In this document: one piece after another, positions 36,393 through 43,754 of the stretch
Position numbering within the stretch: position 1 is the stretch's first letter
Layout: every line of letters begins with the position of its first letter
Source of the DNA: an uncultured Verrucomicrobiales bacterium
Lineage (GTDB): Bacteria > Verrucomicrobiota > Verrucomicrobiia > Verrucomicrobiales > DEV007
Direction of reading: 5' to 3'
Assembly: GCA_943789025.1 (NCBI GenBank)
Contig: CALSSN010000004.1
Span: 124,001-188,000 of the forward strand
DNA length: 64,000 nt
Position numbers and translations under genes: made by a program
Notes under the pieces: generated by a model
Databases searched by the model: none
What the model saw: the letters and a program-made list of their open reading frames with translations, nothing else
Told to the model about the DNA's origin: nothing

Positions 36393-36650
36393 TCGGGATG
36401 AATTATAGTTAATATCTCTTAAATATCAATATTTATTTTATTTACAATAGGATTATTAAAAACTCGAAGCATGATGATGAGAAGCTCCTGTGTTCCCGGA
36501 AGGCCCGTTTTATTTTAGTAGACACTTTGCATAATGGCCTGCTCACTTCAGAGATTTTAAAAGCAAAGCATCTGGCAGACCTTAAAACCCCGTTTTCTCA
36601 TCCTTTATGCTCAAGCCAATAGACCTCGGATTTCCAATCCTCTGCTACTC

Positions 36651-37298
36651 ATGATTGAGGCTTTTCTCTTTGATATCGGAAATGTGATTGTCGACTTCGA
36701 TTTCGACCGAGCGTCCCGGACCCTCAGGGAAGTTTGCACCTGTCCGGGTGATCCGATGAAAACCATCACCGATCTTCGCGATCAGCTTGAGGTTGGCAGC
36801 ATCGACGGAGAGGCCTTCGCGGACGCTGCAATCGAGCGAATCGGTTTTCCGGGAGACAGAGAGGAATTCGTCTTGATTTACCAGGACATTTTCACTCCGA
36901 ATCAAAAAATCTGGAATCTCATCGACCGCCTCAGCGGGAACTACCCGCTTTACCTGCTTTCCAATACCAGCGACCTCCACCACGCCGGGCTTCTCCGTGA
37001 CTATCCGGTATTCAGCGTCTTCCAAGGGGGCGTCTTTTCCTATGCGGCAAAAGCCACCAAGCCTGGATCTCAAATTTTTCAGGCGGCCCTGCGAGAGCTT
37101 CCAATCAATGCGTCAACGACTCTTTATCTGGATGATCTGTCAGACAACGTCGCCGAGGGAAGACGACAAGGCTTTTCCTCCTTCTGTTACAACTCAAACA
37201 ATCACAGCTCTTGTTTGAGCTATCTCGCGGAAAGAAAAATCAATTTTAATGAGGGAAGGTCTGATCCATGGCTCCACCCGCGACTTGGAATGGAATAG
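36651..37298 (+). CDS. HAD-superfamily phosphatase, YihX-like
   Basis: This 215-residue haloacid-dehalogenase-type hydrolase has the nucleophile Asp8 in FLFDIGNVIVDFDF, YLLSNTSDLHH (motif II), a lysine region KATKPGSQIFQAALRE (motif III) and YLDDLSDNVAEG (motif IV acidic pair). The F-D-x-G-N-V start is like E. coli YihX (alpha-D-glucose-1-phosphatase), in which the second aspartate of the family motif is replaced. Cytosolic small-molecule phosphatase is the best call. The ~260-base A/T-rich gap upstream, toward the divergent amidase gene, shows no open frame of interest. Confidence 0.85.
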   Translation: MIEAFLFDIGNVIVDFDFDRASRTLREVCTCPGDPMKTITDLRDQLEVGSIDGEAFADAAIERIGFPGDREEFVLIYQDIFTPNQKIWNLIDRLSGNYPLYLLSNTSDLHHAGLLRDYPVFSVFQGGVFSYAAKATKPGSQIFQAALRELPINASTTLYLDDLSDNVAEGRRQGFSSFCYNSNNHSSCLSYLAERKINFNEGRSDPWLHPRLGME

Positions 37299-37299
37299 G

Positions 37300-37413
37300 A
37301 TGAAAGTCAGCATCACTGCGCTCTGGGCTCGCAAAAAAGCCCTTCGGGTTGCTGCCCGCATCCAGCGTGGCTTTGTTGCTCGTTGGTCGTGGATGTGCGA
37401 CTTTTTTCTCTGA
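37300..37413 (+). CDS. Possible 37-residue basic small protein
   Basis: A short frame starts at ATG 37300, two bases after the HAD stop (the stop region reads GGAATAGGATG), and codes MKVSITALWARKKALRVAAR then a basic, aromatic end. It has an overlapping-type position that could allow translational coupling and an amphipathic basic helix. Nothing similar is known to me. It may simply be non-coding. The A run and CCC-GAA-GGG sequence inside give a weak hairpin on the opposite strand. Confidence 0.25.
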   Translation: MKVSITALWARKKALRVAARIQRGFVARWSWMCDFFL

Positions 37414-37449
37414 GCGCGCGCCTACTTAGAGGTATCATTAACTATTCTT

Positions 37450-37488
37450 TATAATTGACTTGACTGTTCTTCTGGTGGCCTTTAGAAC
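37450..37488 (+). promoter_or_regulatory. Candidate promoter region for the MglA module
   Basis: Two pieces of promoter-like sequence lie here. A perfect TATAAT sits at 37450-37455, though its -35 box is poor. Overlapping its end is TTGACT (37460-37465), a 17-base spacer and TAGAAC (37483-37488). Both would give a leader of roughly 80-115 bases before the ATG at 37574. No hairpin or operator is evident. Confidence 0.4.
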
Positions 37489-37573
37489 AGACTTGGAGTG
37501 CTTATGAATCCGACTGTTTAGAACGTTCTTTTATTGCTGAATCACCAGTCTTCACCCCTTAAAAGTTAAAAAG

Positions 37574-39922
37574 ATGGCCTTTTCTTTCCGCAAACTCTCT
37601 TCCGATAGTAACGAGGATGCTTCGGCATCGAATCAGGGAATCCCCCCTCTCAGTCGAGGTCTGGCTCCGAAAGGATTTCTTTCGCGAATCCTGAGACAGG
37701 ACGTTGATTCTTCGCCAAGCGCCCCTCCTTTGACGAAGAGTCCCGGTTGGCAAGCTCGTGATCATTCAGCGATTACCAACCCGGATGCCCGCCCGCCCGC
37801 TTTCATCCCTGTCACCCAATTAGCGGCCTTCCTCCCCACTCACTATCTGCGGGCTAACACGCGGCTCATCACCTACCCTGTGGATTTGAGTTCTATTCTT
37901 CAACCTTCTCGTCTTGGAGATCGTTCTTACAAAACTTATTTATCAGCTGTCTCCGAACTGTTGCCCGAACTTTTCACCAGGGAAATTAATCCCTCCGACG
38001 ATCGTGCAATCCAGATCCCCATTGGGGCATTCAGTCAAGCCGAAGCTTCGACGACCAGTTCTCGCGGAGGAACAGTCGCCGATGTTGTGCCTGAGCAGGA
38101 AGAGCACTTGGAGCAAAAGCTGGTGGGGAGCGCCGTTGCGACGGCTTCTCAGCAGGAGGGCGTCGATCAAGGTGCCTTGTCTGCAGGCGCTTCTGTGATT
38201 TCGAGTAGCCTCCCACAACCACGTCAGCCAGGAGTAGCTCCCTTATCTGGCGGGGACCAATCAGGGATTTCATTCCCTGGCACAGAGACCGGAGTGAGGA
38301 ATGCAGGCAGTGCATTACCAGGAAAAACGACCATTACTTCACCTTTCGGAAGTCCTTTTCAGAAAAACTCCCGAGAAGTAGGTGATATTTCAAGTTTGCC
38401 GGTAAGCCCGTTCTCGACTCAGGTTCCGGCTTCTTTCCATGGAAACGAAGGTAGTTCTGAAGTTGAGATTCCTTCTTTCGAGCTCAGTCTGAATGAAATT
38501 CTCGCTGAGACGAGCCAGGACGCTCTGGGTTTTGACCCTTCCAAAATTCCACCCCATGTGATGGTAAAACTCCCCGGTTGGAGTAAAAAGAATCTTTCGT
38601 CAACAGGCCACATCAAACTCCCTCTTGATATGATCATCAAAGGTTGTGAGAATCGCTATCGGCCTGCTTTTGCCCGAGCGCAGGATGATGTGATGGTGAG
38701 TATTCCTCTCCAGAAGATGTCTCAGGACCTGCCTCAAGGAAAAAGCATCTCTGGCCCAAGCGCCCCGCCTGCCGGAGAGCTCATAGGAGCTAACTCGCAA
38801 ACCCCCGGGCAGGAAGTTCCTGCCTCCTCCTCTTCTGCAAAAGGGCCTAGGCCAACTGTGGTCGCCCGAACAGCACTCTCCAGTCTTCCCGAAATAGAGA
38901 GGGAAGATGCGCCGGTAACACCTCCTCCTCCTCGGGCAGAAGATCGTTTGCAGTTTGGATCTCTCAATCCGCCAAGTGACTTGGAAGAGTCTCGAAAGCC
39001 TGAGGTCAAGGGTGAGGCAGGGCAGAGCGATAAGGCCGCCAATGCTCTAAGGTCATTGTCGACAGGTCCCCTGCCCACGGCAGAGAAAAAAGAAATGGGC
39101 GACTCCTCCACTCCTTCCGTCAACTCACCCAGAGAGACTCCCGTGTTCGGATCAGAAATCGAACCCAAGACTTCAGCAGTGAATGGGAACGGTCGATCAG
39201 CCACGTCTGATTCGGGAATAGACTCAGCGGTTTCTACCAAGCCGGGAGAAGACGGATTCAAGAGTCGGACGAATGGAGTGACAGCTGATACCGAAAATGC
39301 GTCCCATCCAACTGGTGTTGCCGTGAGCTCAGCTTTGCGCCAGATTGCCAACGGCATAAATGGCAGGGAGGATCTGCGAAGCAATCTGTCAACCACCAGC
39401 GCAAGCGCAGTTGAGCCAACCCATGAGCTGCCTCCACGGGAAGCAAAAAATCCTATCGTGAGAAAAACCGAGAAACCTGGAAGACCGGTCGCCGCTCTTG
39501 AACTGCAGCCCGGAGAGATCCCTGATCAGCTTGAACTCCGAGCCATTTTCGGGGTGTCCCGGCCGATTGCTCTGCCGGAAGTGCTCGACCGCTGCGCACT
39601 GCTCGGGGGAATCGATTCTTGTCTCGTTATTACCCCCGCGGGAGTAGTTTGTGCATCTAATAAAGATGACGCTACTGGAGCTAGAGCTAATTTTTATAAA
39701 AGAGCGGCAAATATCTATGATTCCGTGGCCAAGCTTGCGGGAGAGATAGGCATCGAGGACATCTCGATTCTGAACGTCAAAACAGCGGCAGGAACCATCA
39801 CATATTTTCGCTGCGATGACCTTTGCCTCGCCGTTATGCTCAACCACGACAAGGTTGAAGGAGGTGTCAGTGAAAAACTTATTGTAGTAACTCGCGAACT
39901 CTCAGAACTGATCAAGGGCTGA
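37574..39922 (+). CDS. Long disordered protein with C-terminal Roadblock/LC7-like domain
   Basis: This 782-residue protein is mostly low-complexity (Ser, Pro, Gly, Thr) from about residue 150 to 650. It has short ordered islands: one near residues 78-150 (FIPVTQLAAFLPTHYL..., ending IQIPIGAFS) and one near 295-385 (KLPLDMIIKGCENRYRPAFA... then VSIPLQKM). Repeated hydrophobic pieces of the I-x-L-P-L type suggest short docking motifs. Residues about 655-782 fold like a Roadblock domain: IFGVSRPIALPEVLDRCALL, DSCLVITPAGVVCAS, and a closing GGVSEKLIVVTRELSELI. MglB-type Roadblock proteins regulate MglA GTPases, and the next gene, 31 bases on, is an MglA homologue. It may therefore be a scaffold plus GTPase regulator. 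Confidence 0.6.
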   Translation: MAFSFRKLSSDSNEDASASNQGIPPLSRGLAPKGFLSRILRQDVDSSPSAPPLTKSPGWQARDHSAITNPDARPPAFIPVTQLAAFLPTHYLRANTRLITYPVDLSSILQPSRLGDRSYKTYLSAVSELLPELFTREINPSDDRAIQIPIGAFSQAEASTTSSRGGTVADVVPEQEEHLEQKLVGSAVATASQQEGVDQGALSAGASVISSSLPQPRQPGVAPLSGGDQSGISFPGTETGVRNAGSALPGKTTITSPFGSPFQKNSREVGDISSLPVSPFSTQVPASFHGNEGSSEVEIPSFELSLNEILAETSQDALGFDPSKIPPHVMVKLPGWSKKNLSSTGHIKLPLDMIIKGCENRYRPAFARAQDDVMVSIPLQKMSQDLPQGKSISGPSAPPAGELIGANSQTPGQEVPASSSSAKGPRPTVVARTALSSLPEIEREDAPVTPPPPRAEDRLQFGSLNPPSDLEESRKPEVKGEAGQSDKAANALRSLSTGPLPTAEKKEMGDSSTPSVNSPRETPVFGSEIEPKTSAVNGNGRSATSDSGIDSAVSTKPGEDGFKSRTNGVTADTENASHPTGVAVSSALRQIANGINGREDLRSNLSTTSASAVEPTHELPPREAKNPIVRKTEKPGRPVAALELQPGEIPDQLELRAIFGVSRPIALPEVLDRCALLGGIDSCLVITPAGVVCASNKDDATGARANFYKRAANIYDSVAKLAGEIGIEDISILNVKTAAGTITYFRCDDLCLAVMLNHDKVEGGVSEKLIVVTRELSELIKG

Positions 39923-39953
39923 GGCAAAGCACCGTTCGACGCGCAGAGAAACC

Positions 39954-40583
39954 ATGGCGCAAGTCGATCACGAGAAAAGAGAAGTTACTTTTAAAGTCGT
40001 TTATTGTGGACCTCCTGGTGGAGGAAAGACGACGAATCTTGCCGCGATTCATGAAAGGTTGAACCCTGAAGTAAGGGGAGACCTCGTATCGATGGCGACT
40101 TCTACGGACAGCACGGTCTTTCTCGACTACGTTCATGTTGAGGCCATCGTCATCAATGGCTATGACACGCGATTCCAGCTCTACACGGTTCCTGGTCAGC
40201 CTCGATACGACGCTACAAGAGAACTGCTTCTCAAAGGTGCCGACGGCATCATTTTCGTCGCAGACTCAAAAATTGATTGTAGGGAGGAAAATGTAATGGC
40301 CTGTCAGACTATGTATAGAAACCTGGAAGCAAATGGCATTGGTCGAAAAGACATTCCTATTGTTTATCAGTACAATAAGCGTGACCTGTCAAATACCAGC
40401 TCACTCGCGGCCATGGACCAATTGTTCATGCTCAATGACACTCCTTCGCCTCAACGCTTTGAGGCATCTGCTCAGAGTTACCGGAACGTTGTCGAGACCC
40501 TTGATGCGATCACGCAGATGATCCTTGAGAGCTTTCATGCCAAGAGATCCAAGGATATTCGACTTGGATCAACACCTTCCTGA
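39954..40583 (+). CDS. mglA: MglA-type small Ras-like GTPase
   Basis: This 209-residue GTPase has the P-loop CGPPGGGKTT (about residues 18-27), switch/G3 region LYTVPGQPRYDATRELLLKG and the guanine specificity motif NKRD (141-144). A threonine (Thr78 in T-V-P-G) replaces the usual aspartate of D-x-x-G, a hallmark of MglA proteins. MglA controls cell polarity and gliding or pilus dynamics in Myxococcus and is kept in check by MglB. It lies between two candidate regulators in a co-directional trio. The C-terminal tail (FHAKRSKDIRLGSTPS) lacks the lipid-attachment cysteine of eukaryotic Ras. Confidence 0.92.
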   Translation: MAQVDHEKREVTFKVVYCGPPGGGKTTNLAAIHERLNPEVRGDLVSMATSTDSTVFLDYVHVEAIVINGYDTRFQLYTVPGQPRYDATRELLLKGADGIIFVADSKIDCREENVMACQTMYRNLEANGIGRKDIPIVYQYNKRDLSNTSSLAAMDQLFMLNDTPSPQRFEASAQSYRNVVETLDAITQMILESFHAKRSKDIRLGSTPS

Positions 40584-40594
40584 ATGATTGCTGG

Positions 40595-41281
40595 ATGTAT
40601 GATCGGCCCATGATTCTCAATCCTTCAAACCAGCTCGCAGCGAGGCTGCAAATGAGTCTTGGAGCTCTGGCTGCTGACGGAAAACTCGCGTTTGCCTCTC
40701 TTCTCTGTGCGAAAGGCTCTCTCGTGGAGGCTCACGGTCTACTTCCGGAAAGTTTCCGAAGGAGAGATGCATCTACGGTCGACTCCACAGTCCATTTTAT
40801 GCAGAGTAGCCTTGGTGATCGCCTGCGTTGCGAAAGTGGTGAGGGTCTCCTCCAAACTGCTCGGCATCACAGCTTCTATCTCCTCCCCATCGCGGAAGAT
40901 TTTATGCTGTTTGCGGCTGGGAATCGGACTGTTGATGCCGGGCTCGTGCGTATCGCTTCCCGCCTTCATGCACCGGCATTGGAAAGGCTTTTGGAGGAAA
41001 TAAAAACAAGTTCCCCCGCGGAGGACCCAAATCCAGAAACCACCGTGTTGCACCTTTCATGGTGTGACTTGGAAAAAATTTGCGCAGGTGATTTCCCCTT
41101 TGCTGAAAAACTATGCACTAACGAATGTTCCAGAGCCACCGCAGACCCCGCAGACACTCCCCTTTTCGAGCCGTCCACGACTTCTGAGTCTGGTGAACCT
41201 GGTGAACCGCCCAGCCCGACCAGTTCCGCCTATGCCCGTATTTTCTCCACACACCTTATGGGGAAATCCAAAGCAAGGTAA
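40595..41281 (+). CDS. Third protein of the MglA module, possible second Roadblock-like regulator
   Basis: This 228-residue protein is not clearly assigned. Its residues about 15-130 have the rhythm of a Roadblock-like alpha/beta domain: KLAFASLLCAKGSLVEAHGLL, then STVHFMQSSL and a strand-rich FYLLPIAEDFMLFAAGN. The C-terminal ~90 residues are charged and Ser/Thr/Pro-rich (TTSESGEPGEPPSPTSS), presumably disordered. It starts 11 bases after mglA with two possible ATGs (40595 and 40610). The terminator at 41303 follows, so it ends the module. Resemblance to the Roadblock fold is weak and only my reading of the sequence pattern. Confidence 0.5.
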   Translation: MYDRPMILNPSNQLAARLQMSLGALAADGKLAFASLLCAKGSLVEAHGLLPESFRRRDASTVDSTVHFMQSSLGDRLRCESGEGLLQTARHHSFYLLPIAEDFMLFAAGNRTVDAGLVRIASRLHAPALERLLEEIKTSSPAEDPNPETTVLHLSWCDLEKICAGDFPFAEKLCTNECSRATADPADTPLFEPSTTSESGEPGEPPSPTSSAYARIFSTHLMGKSKAR

Positions 41282-41302
41282 TTGCAGGCTCAGCATCAAC
41301 AA

Positions 41303-41336
41303 AAAAACCTGCACCGAAGAACCGGCGCAGGTTTTT
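41303..41336 (+). terminator. Rho-independent terminator of the MglA module
   Basis: A 10-bp perfect stem, AAAAACCTGC (41303-41312 area) pairing with GCAGGTTTTT, encloses a 14-base loop and ends in a T run. It sits about 20 bases past the last module gene. The stem carries A and T runs on opposite sides, so it may also stop transcription from the reverse-strand HMA-type gene behind it, i.e. work in both directions. Confidence 0.8.
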
Positions 41337-41394
41337 AAATAAAGGCTCAGAGGTTTTGATCCCGTAAGACAGGAAACATCTCCTCGCCGGAATG

Positions 41395-41715
41395 TCACTC
41401 TGCTAAGATGTCCCAGGTGTGGACGACGTAACTTTTGGCTTTGCTCCCGAGAGACCCGATCGCAGCCTCTTTGGTGATTCCTGCATCCGAGGAAGTCACT
41501 TTCACACTCTGAGTGCCTGCCTTATCGCCCTTCATGATTTCAATTTCTGTAACACCTGGAAGTGATTTGAACGCCGAACTGACGTCTCTTTTACAACCGC
41601 CTCATGTTACACCAGTCATGCCTGCCACATAAATCGTGGCGGCGCTCTTCTCCTGTGCCTGGATCGGGGAGATCATCAGGCCGAGGAGACCAACAAATGC
41701 GAGTAGTTTTTTCAT
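41395..41715 (-). CDS. Secreted HMA-type protein with in-frame UGA (candidate selenoprotein)
   Basis: The reverse strand encodes 106 residues if the single in-frame TGA (codon 38) is read through. Residues 1-20 are a signal peptide (KKLLAFVGLLGLMISPIQA). The mature part reads TIYVAGMTGVT-U-GGC-KRDVSSAFKSLPGVTEIEI. This matches the heavy-metal-associated fold: strand, metal-binding loop with two thiol positions three apart, helix ending L-P-G-V, strand. The TGA is exactly at the first thiol position of the C-x-x-C, giving U-x-x-C. After it the frame stays open for 69 more codons with family-like sequence (VKVTSSDAGITKEAAIGSLGSKA), so it is not a random extension. It could bind Cu/Hg or act in thiol redox in the periplasm. 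Selenocysteine machinery is not in this window. Confidence 0.7.
41602..41604 (-). other. In-frame TGA predicted to encode selenocysteine
   Basis: The TGA replaces the first cysteine of the metal-binding C-x-x-C in the secreted HMA-type gene. Bacterial decoding needs a SECIS hairpin directly 3' to the codon. The following bases (GGCGGTTGTAAAAGAGACGT and on) offer only a short GACG/CGTT stem (one G-U pair) about 15-20 bases downstream with a nine-base loop containing GG. This is weak, but bacterial SECIS elements are poorly conserved in sequence. Confidence 0.55.
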
Positions 41716-41757
41716 CTTTGTTTGTAATTTTGGGAGACAACTGTATCACCCTTAATC

Positions 41758-41786
41758 TCTATACAATACGGTAATGCGGAGGACAA
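41758..41786 (-). promoter_or_regulatory. Candidate promoter for the UGA-containing gene
   Basis: On the reverse strand TTGTCC (41786-41781) is followed by a 17-base spacer and TATAGA (41763-41758). Each box matches the sigma-70 consensus at four positions with ideal spacing. Transcription would start about 36 bases before the ATG at 41715, which supports independent expression of the small gene. Confidence 0.4.
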
Positions 41787-41919
41787 TGATTCAATTTTGT
41801 TGCCAATCGTGGATAAAAAGTCCTCGGGAAACCTGCAGGCTTTTACGAACCCACCAGAGGCTACCTCCTCACGAGAAAGAAGCCGTCACGTGTCCGGCTG
41901 TTATATCCGCGTTATTCCG

Positions 41920-43449
41920 TTATTCCGCCGCGGGTGCCGAGGCTTTCGCCTTCAGCTCCGCAAGCTGCTTGTTGCCATCCGCAACCTGCGCAGGGGTTAG
42001 TTTTTCTTTCAGCTGCGCTGCGAGAGCGGTAGCCTGGTCGGATGCGCCGGCTACCTTGCCCGCTAACACGTAGGCACGCACCGGGTCTGCTTCCACGCCG
42101 ACTCCGTTTGCGTAGTAGGTAGCAAGTTTCAGGCTTGCTCCGACGTCTCCCTGGTCGGAGGCGAGAGAGAAGAGTTGGGCTGCCGTGCGGAGATTGCGCT
42201 GGATGCCGAGGCCTTTCTCGTAGAGAAGGGCAAGCTGGGTTTGAGCAGGAGCAAAGCCCTGCTTGGCAGCAAGGTCGAACCAGGCTCGGCCAGCTACCGT
42301 GTCTCGGTGTGTGCCAACTCCGTTCATGTAGTAAAGCCCTGCCTTGTGCTGCGCGAGACTGAGGCCCTTCGCTCCGGCATTGAGGAAGTACTGAAACGCT
42401 TTGGCAGGATCTTTGTCCACCGTGCGACCGTCTTCATAATACACGCCAACGTTGAAGATTGCTGCCCCTAATCCCTGGGCCGCTGCCGCCCGAAAATATC
42501 CGAGTGCCTTGTTCAAATCCTGGGCTACGCCCTCTCCATTCTGGTAGATGTTTCCTAGGCGATTCTGTGCGAGGCCGTTTCCGAGCTTGGCAGACGCAAG
42601 ATAGAATTCCAGTGCCTTCGCTGGGTCTTTTTTAACGCCCAATCCCTGCTCATACATGGTGGCGAGGAGGTTCTTTGCCACTGCATTGTCTCCGTTTGAG
42701 CTTTTGGTGAGCAGCTCGAGGGCTTTCGCGACATTTTTTTCGACACCATTGGTTCCAGCGAGATAAAGCTGACCAAGAGCTTGTTGTCCGTTGGCTGATC
42801 CGAGCGATGCGGCCTGGTTTAAATAGTCGACTACTTTTGCCTGGTCAGGACCGATCCCATTGTCTTCCGCGTAGAGTCCACTCAAAACCAGGGCTGCTTC
42901 CGCATCAGCCGCTTTGATGCCGTCTTCGAGAATCTTACGCGCGCCAGCAGGATTCTTTTGTTTCATGCCGATGCCATTGAGGGTGAAAACTGCGTAGTTA
43001 CGAGCGGCGAGGGGATTGCCGGCTTCCATCGCTTTTCTGACGAGGCCCACTCCTTCTGCTGTCTTTTTTGTATCGCCCTGCGACGAAGCAGCGAGATTGA
43101 ACCCATAATTATTCATGGCAGCAGCATGCCCTTTATCGGCTGCTGCTTTGTAAAAGCCCATTGCTTTGCCGAGGTCGCGCTGCACGCCCAAGCCGAGTTC
43201 GTGCCAGACCCCGAGGACGTAGGTTGCGTTCACATCGTCGTCATTATGAAGGGTAACAACTGTCTGCGCTGCTTTGGCGAAGTCACTTGTCTTCTGAAGC
43301 TCGGTTAACACAGCCACCACTTTTTCGGAGGGGTCGACGAGAAAAGCAGTCTCCACACCGAACATATTCTTGGCTGCAGCGGCCGTGGTGAAAAGACTCA
43401 GGATACTGAGTAAAAAACTGAGGAGGAATTTTCGATTAGCGTATTTCAT
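41920..43449 (-). CDS. Secreted Sel1-repeat (TPR-like) protein
   Basis: This 509-residue protein has a signal peptide (FLLSFLLSILSLFTTAAAA) and about ten Sel1-type repeats of 36 residues, e.g. LGVWHELGLGVQRDLGKAMG, LLATMYEQGLGVKKDPAKAL, LGNIYQNGEGVAQDLNKALG and GVYYEDGRTVDKDPAKAFQ. Sel1 repeats form alpha-helical solenoids that mediate protein contacts. The C-terminus has a repeat-free helix (QVADGNKQLAELKAKASAP). I start at ATG 43449; ATGs upstream at 43455 and further would add non-conserved residues. It probably sits in the periplasm or on the surface. The next gene downstream on this strand is the HMA-type gene, 204 bases away. Confidence 0.85.
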   Translation of the reverse strand: MKYANRKFLLSFLLSILSLFTTAAAAKNMFGVETAFLVDPSEKVVAVLTELQKTSDFAKAAQTVVTLHNDDDVNATYVLGVWHELGLGVQRDLGKAMGFYKAAADKGHAAAMNNYGFNLAASSQGDTKKTAEGVGLVRKAMEAGNPLAARNYAVFTLNGIGMKQKNPAGARKILEDGIKAADAEAALVLSGLYAEDNGIGPDQAKVVDYLNQAASLGSANGQQALGQLYLAGTNGVEKNVAKALELLTKSSNGDNAVAKNLLATMYEQGLGVKKDPAKALEFYLASAKLGNGLAQNRLGNIYQNGEGVAQDLNKALGYFRAAAAQGLGAAIFNVGVYYEDGRTVDKDPAKAFQYFLNAGAKGLSLAQHKAGLYYMNGVGTHRDTVAGRAWFDLAAKQGFAPAQTQLALLYEKGLGIQRNLRTAAQLFSLASDQGDVGASLKLATYYANGVGVEADPVRAYVLAGKVAGASDQATALAAQLKEKLTPAQVADGNKQLAELKAKASAPAAE

Positions 43450-43604
43450 GATCATAGTGATTTGCAGAAAAGACAGGGATACTCGGGCCATAGTTGGAGG
43501 AGAGCAAGAACAATCGTGAGCCTGAAACAAATACCATCGTCGGAATCAATTCTCTCGCAGAGGTGTAGTTTGTCGCACCCGTCCGATCAGCCATGTGACG
43601 GAAA

Positions 43605-43739
43605 CTACCCGAAGCTCACTGACGAAAATATCCACCTCAAAGTAGGGCTCAGGCGCAGTGACAGGAAGACTGCCACCACAAGGAAAACAATCCACCAGGC
43701 GATTCGCAACTCCACTCGGTTATCAGGGTCATCGGCCAT
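43605..43739 (-). CDS. Small membrane protein, 44 residues
   Basis: A short frame encodes MADDPDNRVELRIAWWIVFL continuing through one strong transmembrane helix (IAWWIVFLVVAVFLSL) to a basic-aromatic end (LRWIFSSVSFG). It lies 15 bases after the stop of the M28 peptidase on the same strand, so it is probably co-transcribed. Charge pattern suggests an N-out/C-in or C-in tail orientation, but this is not reliable. It is too small for homology calls by eye. Confidence 0.5.
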   Translation of the reverse strand: MADDPDNRVELRIAWWIVFLVVAVFLSLRLSPTLRWIFSSVSFG

Positions 43740-43754
43740 CGGTCATCGGGCTTT

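Noticed and set aside
37360..37400. IQ-like calmodulin motif in the tiny ORF after the HAD gene
   Set aside because: The spacing of I-Q-R-G does not fit the IQ consensus and calmodulin targets are not expected in bacteria.
41602..41604. Reading the TGA as an ordinary stop, leaving a 37-residue peptide
   Set aside because: The domain continues in the same frame for 69 codons and the stop sits at the first metal-binding cysteine position; a plain stop explains this less well, though a base-call error remains possible.
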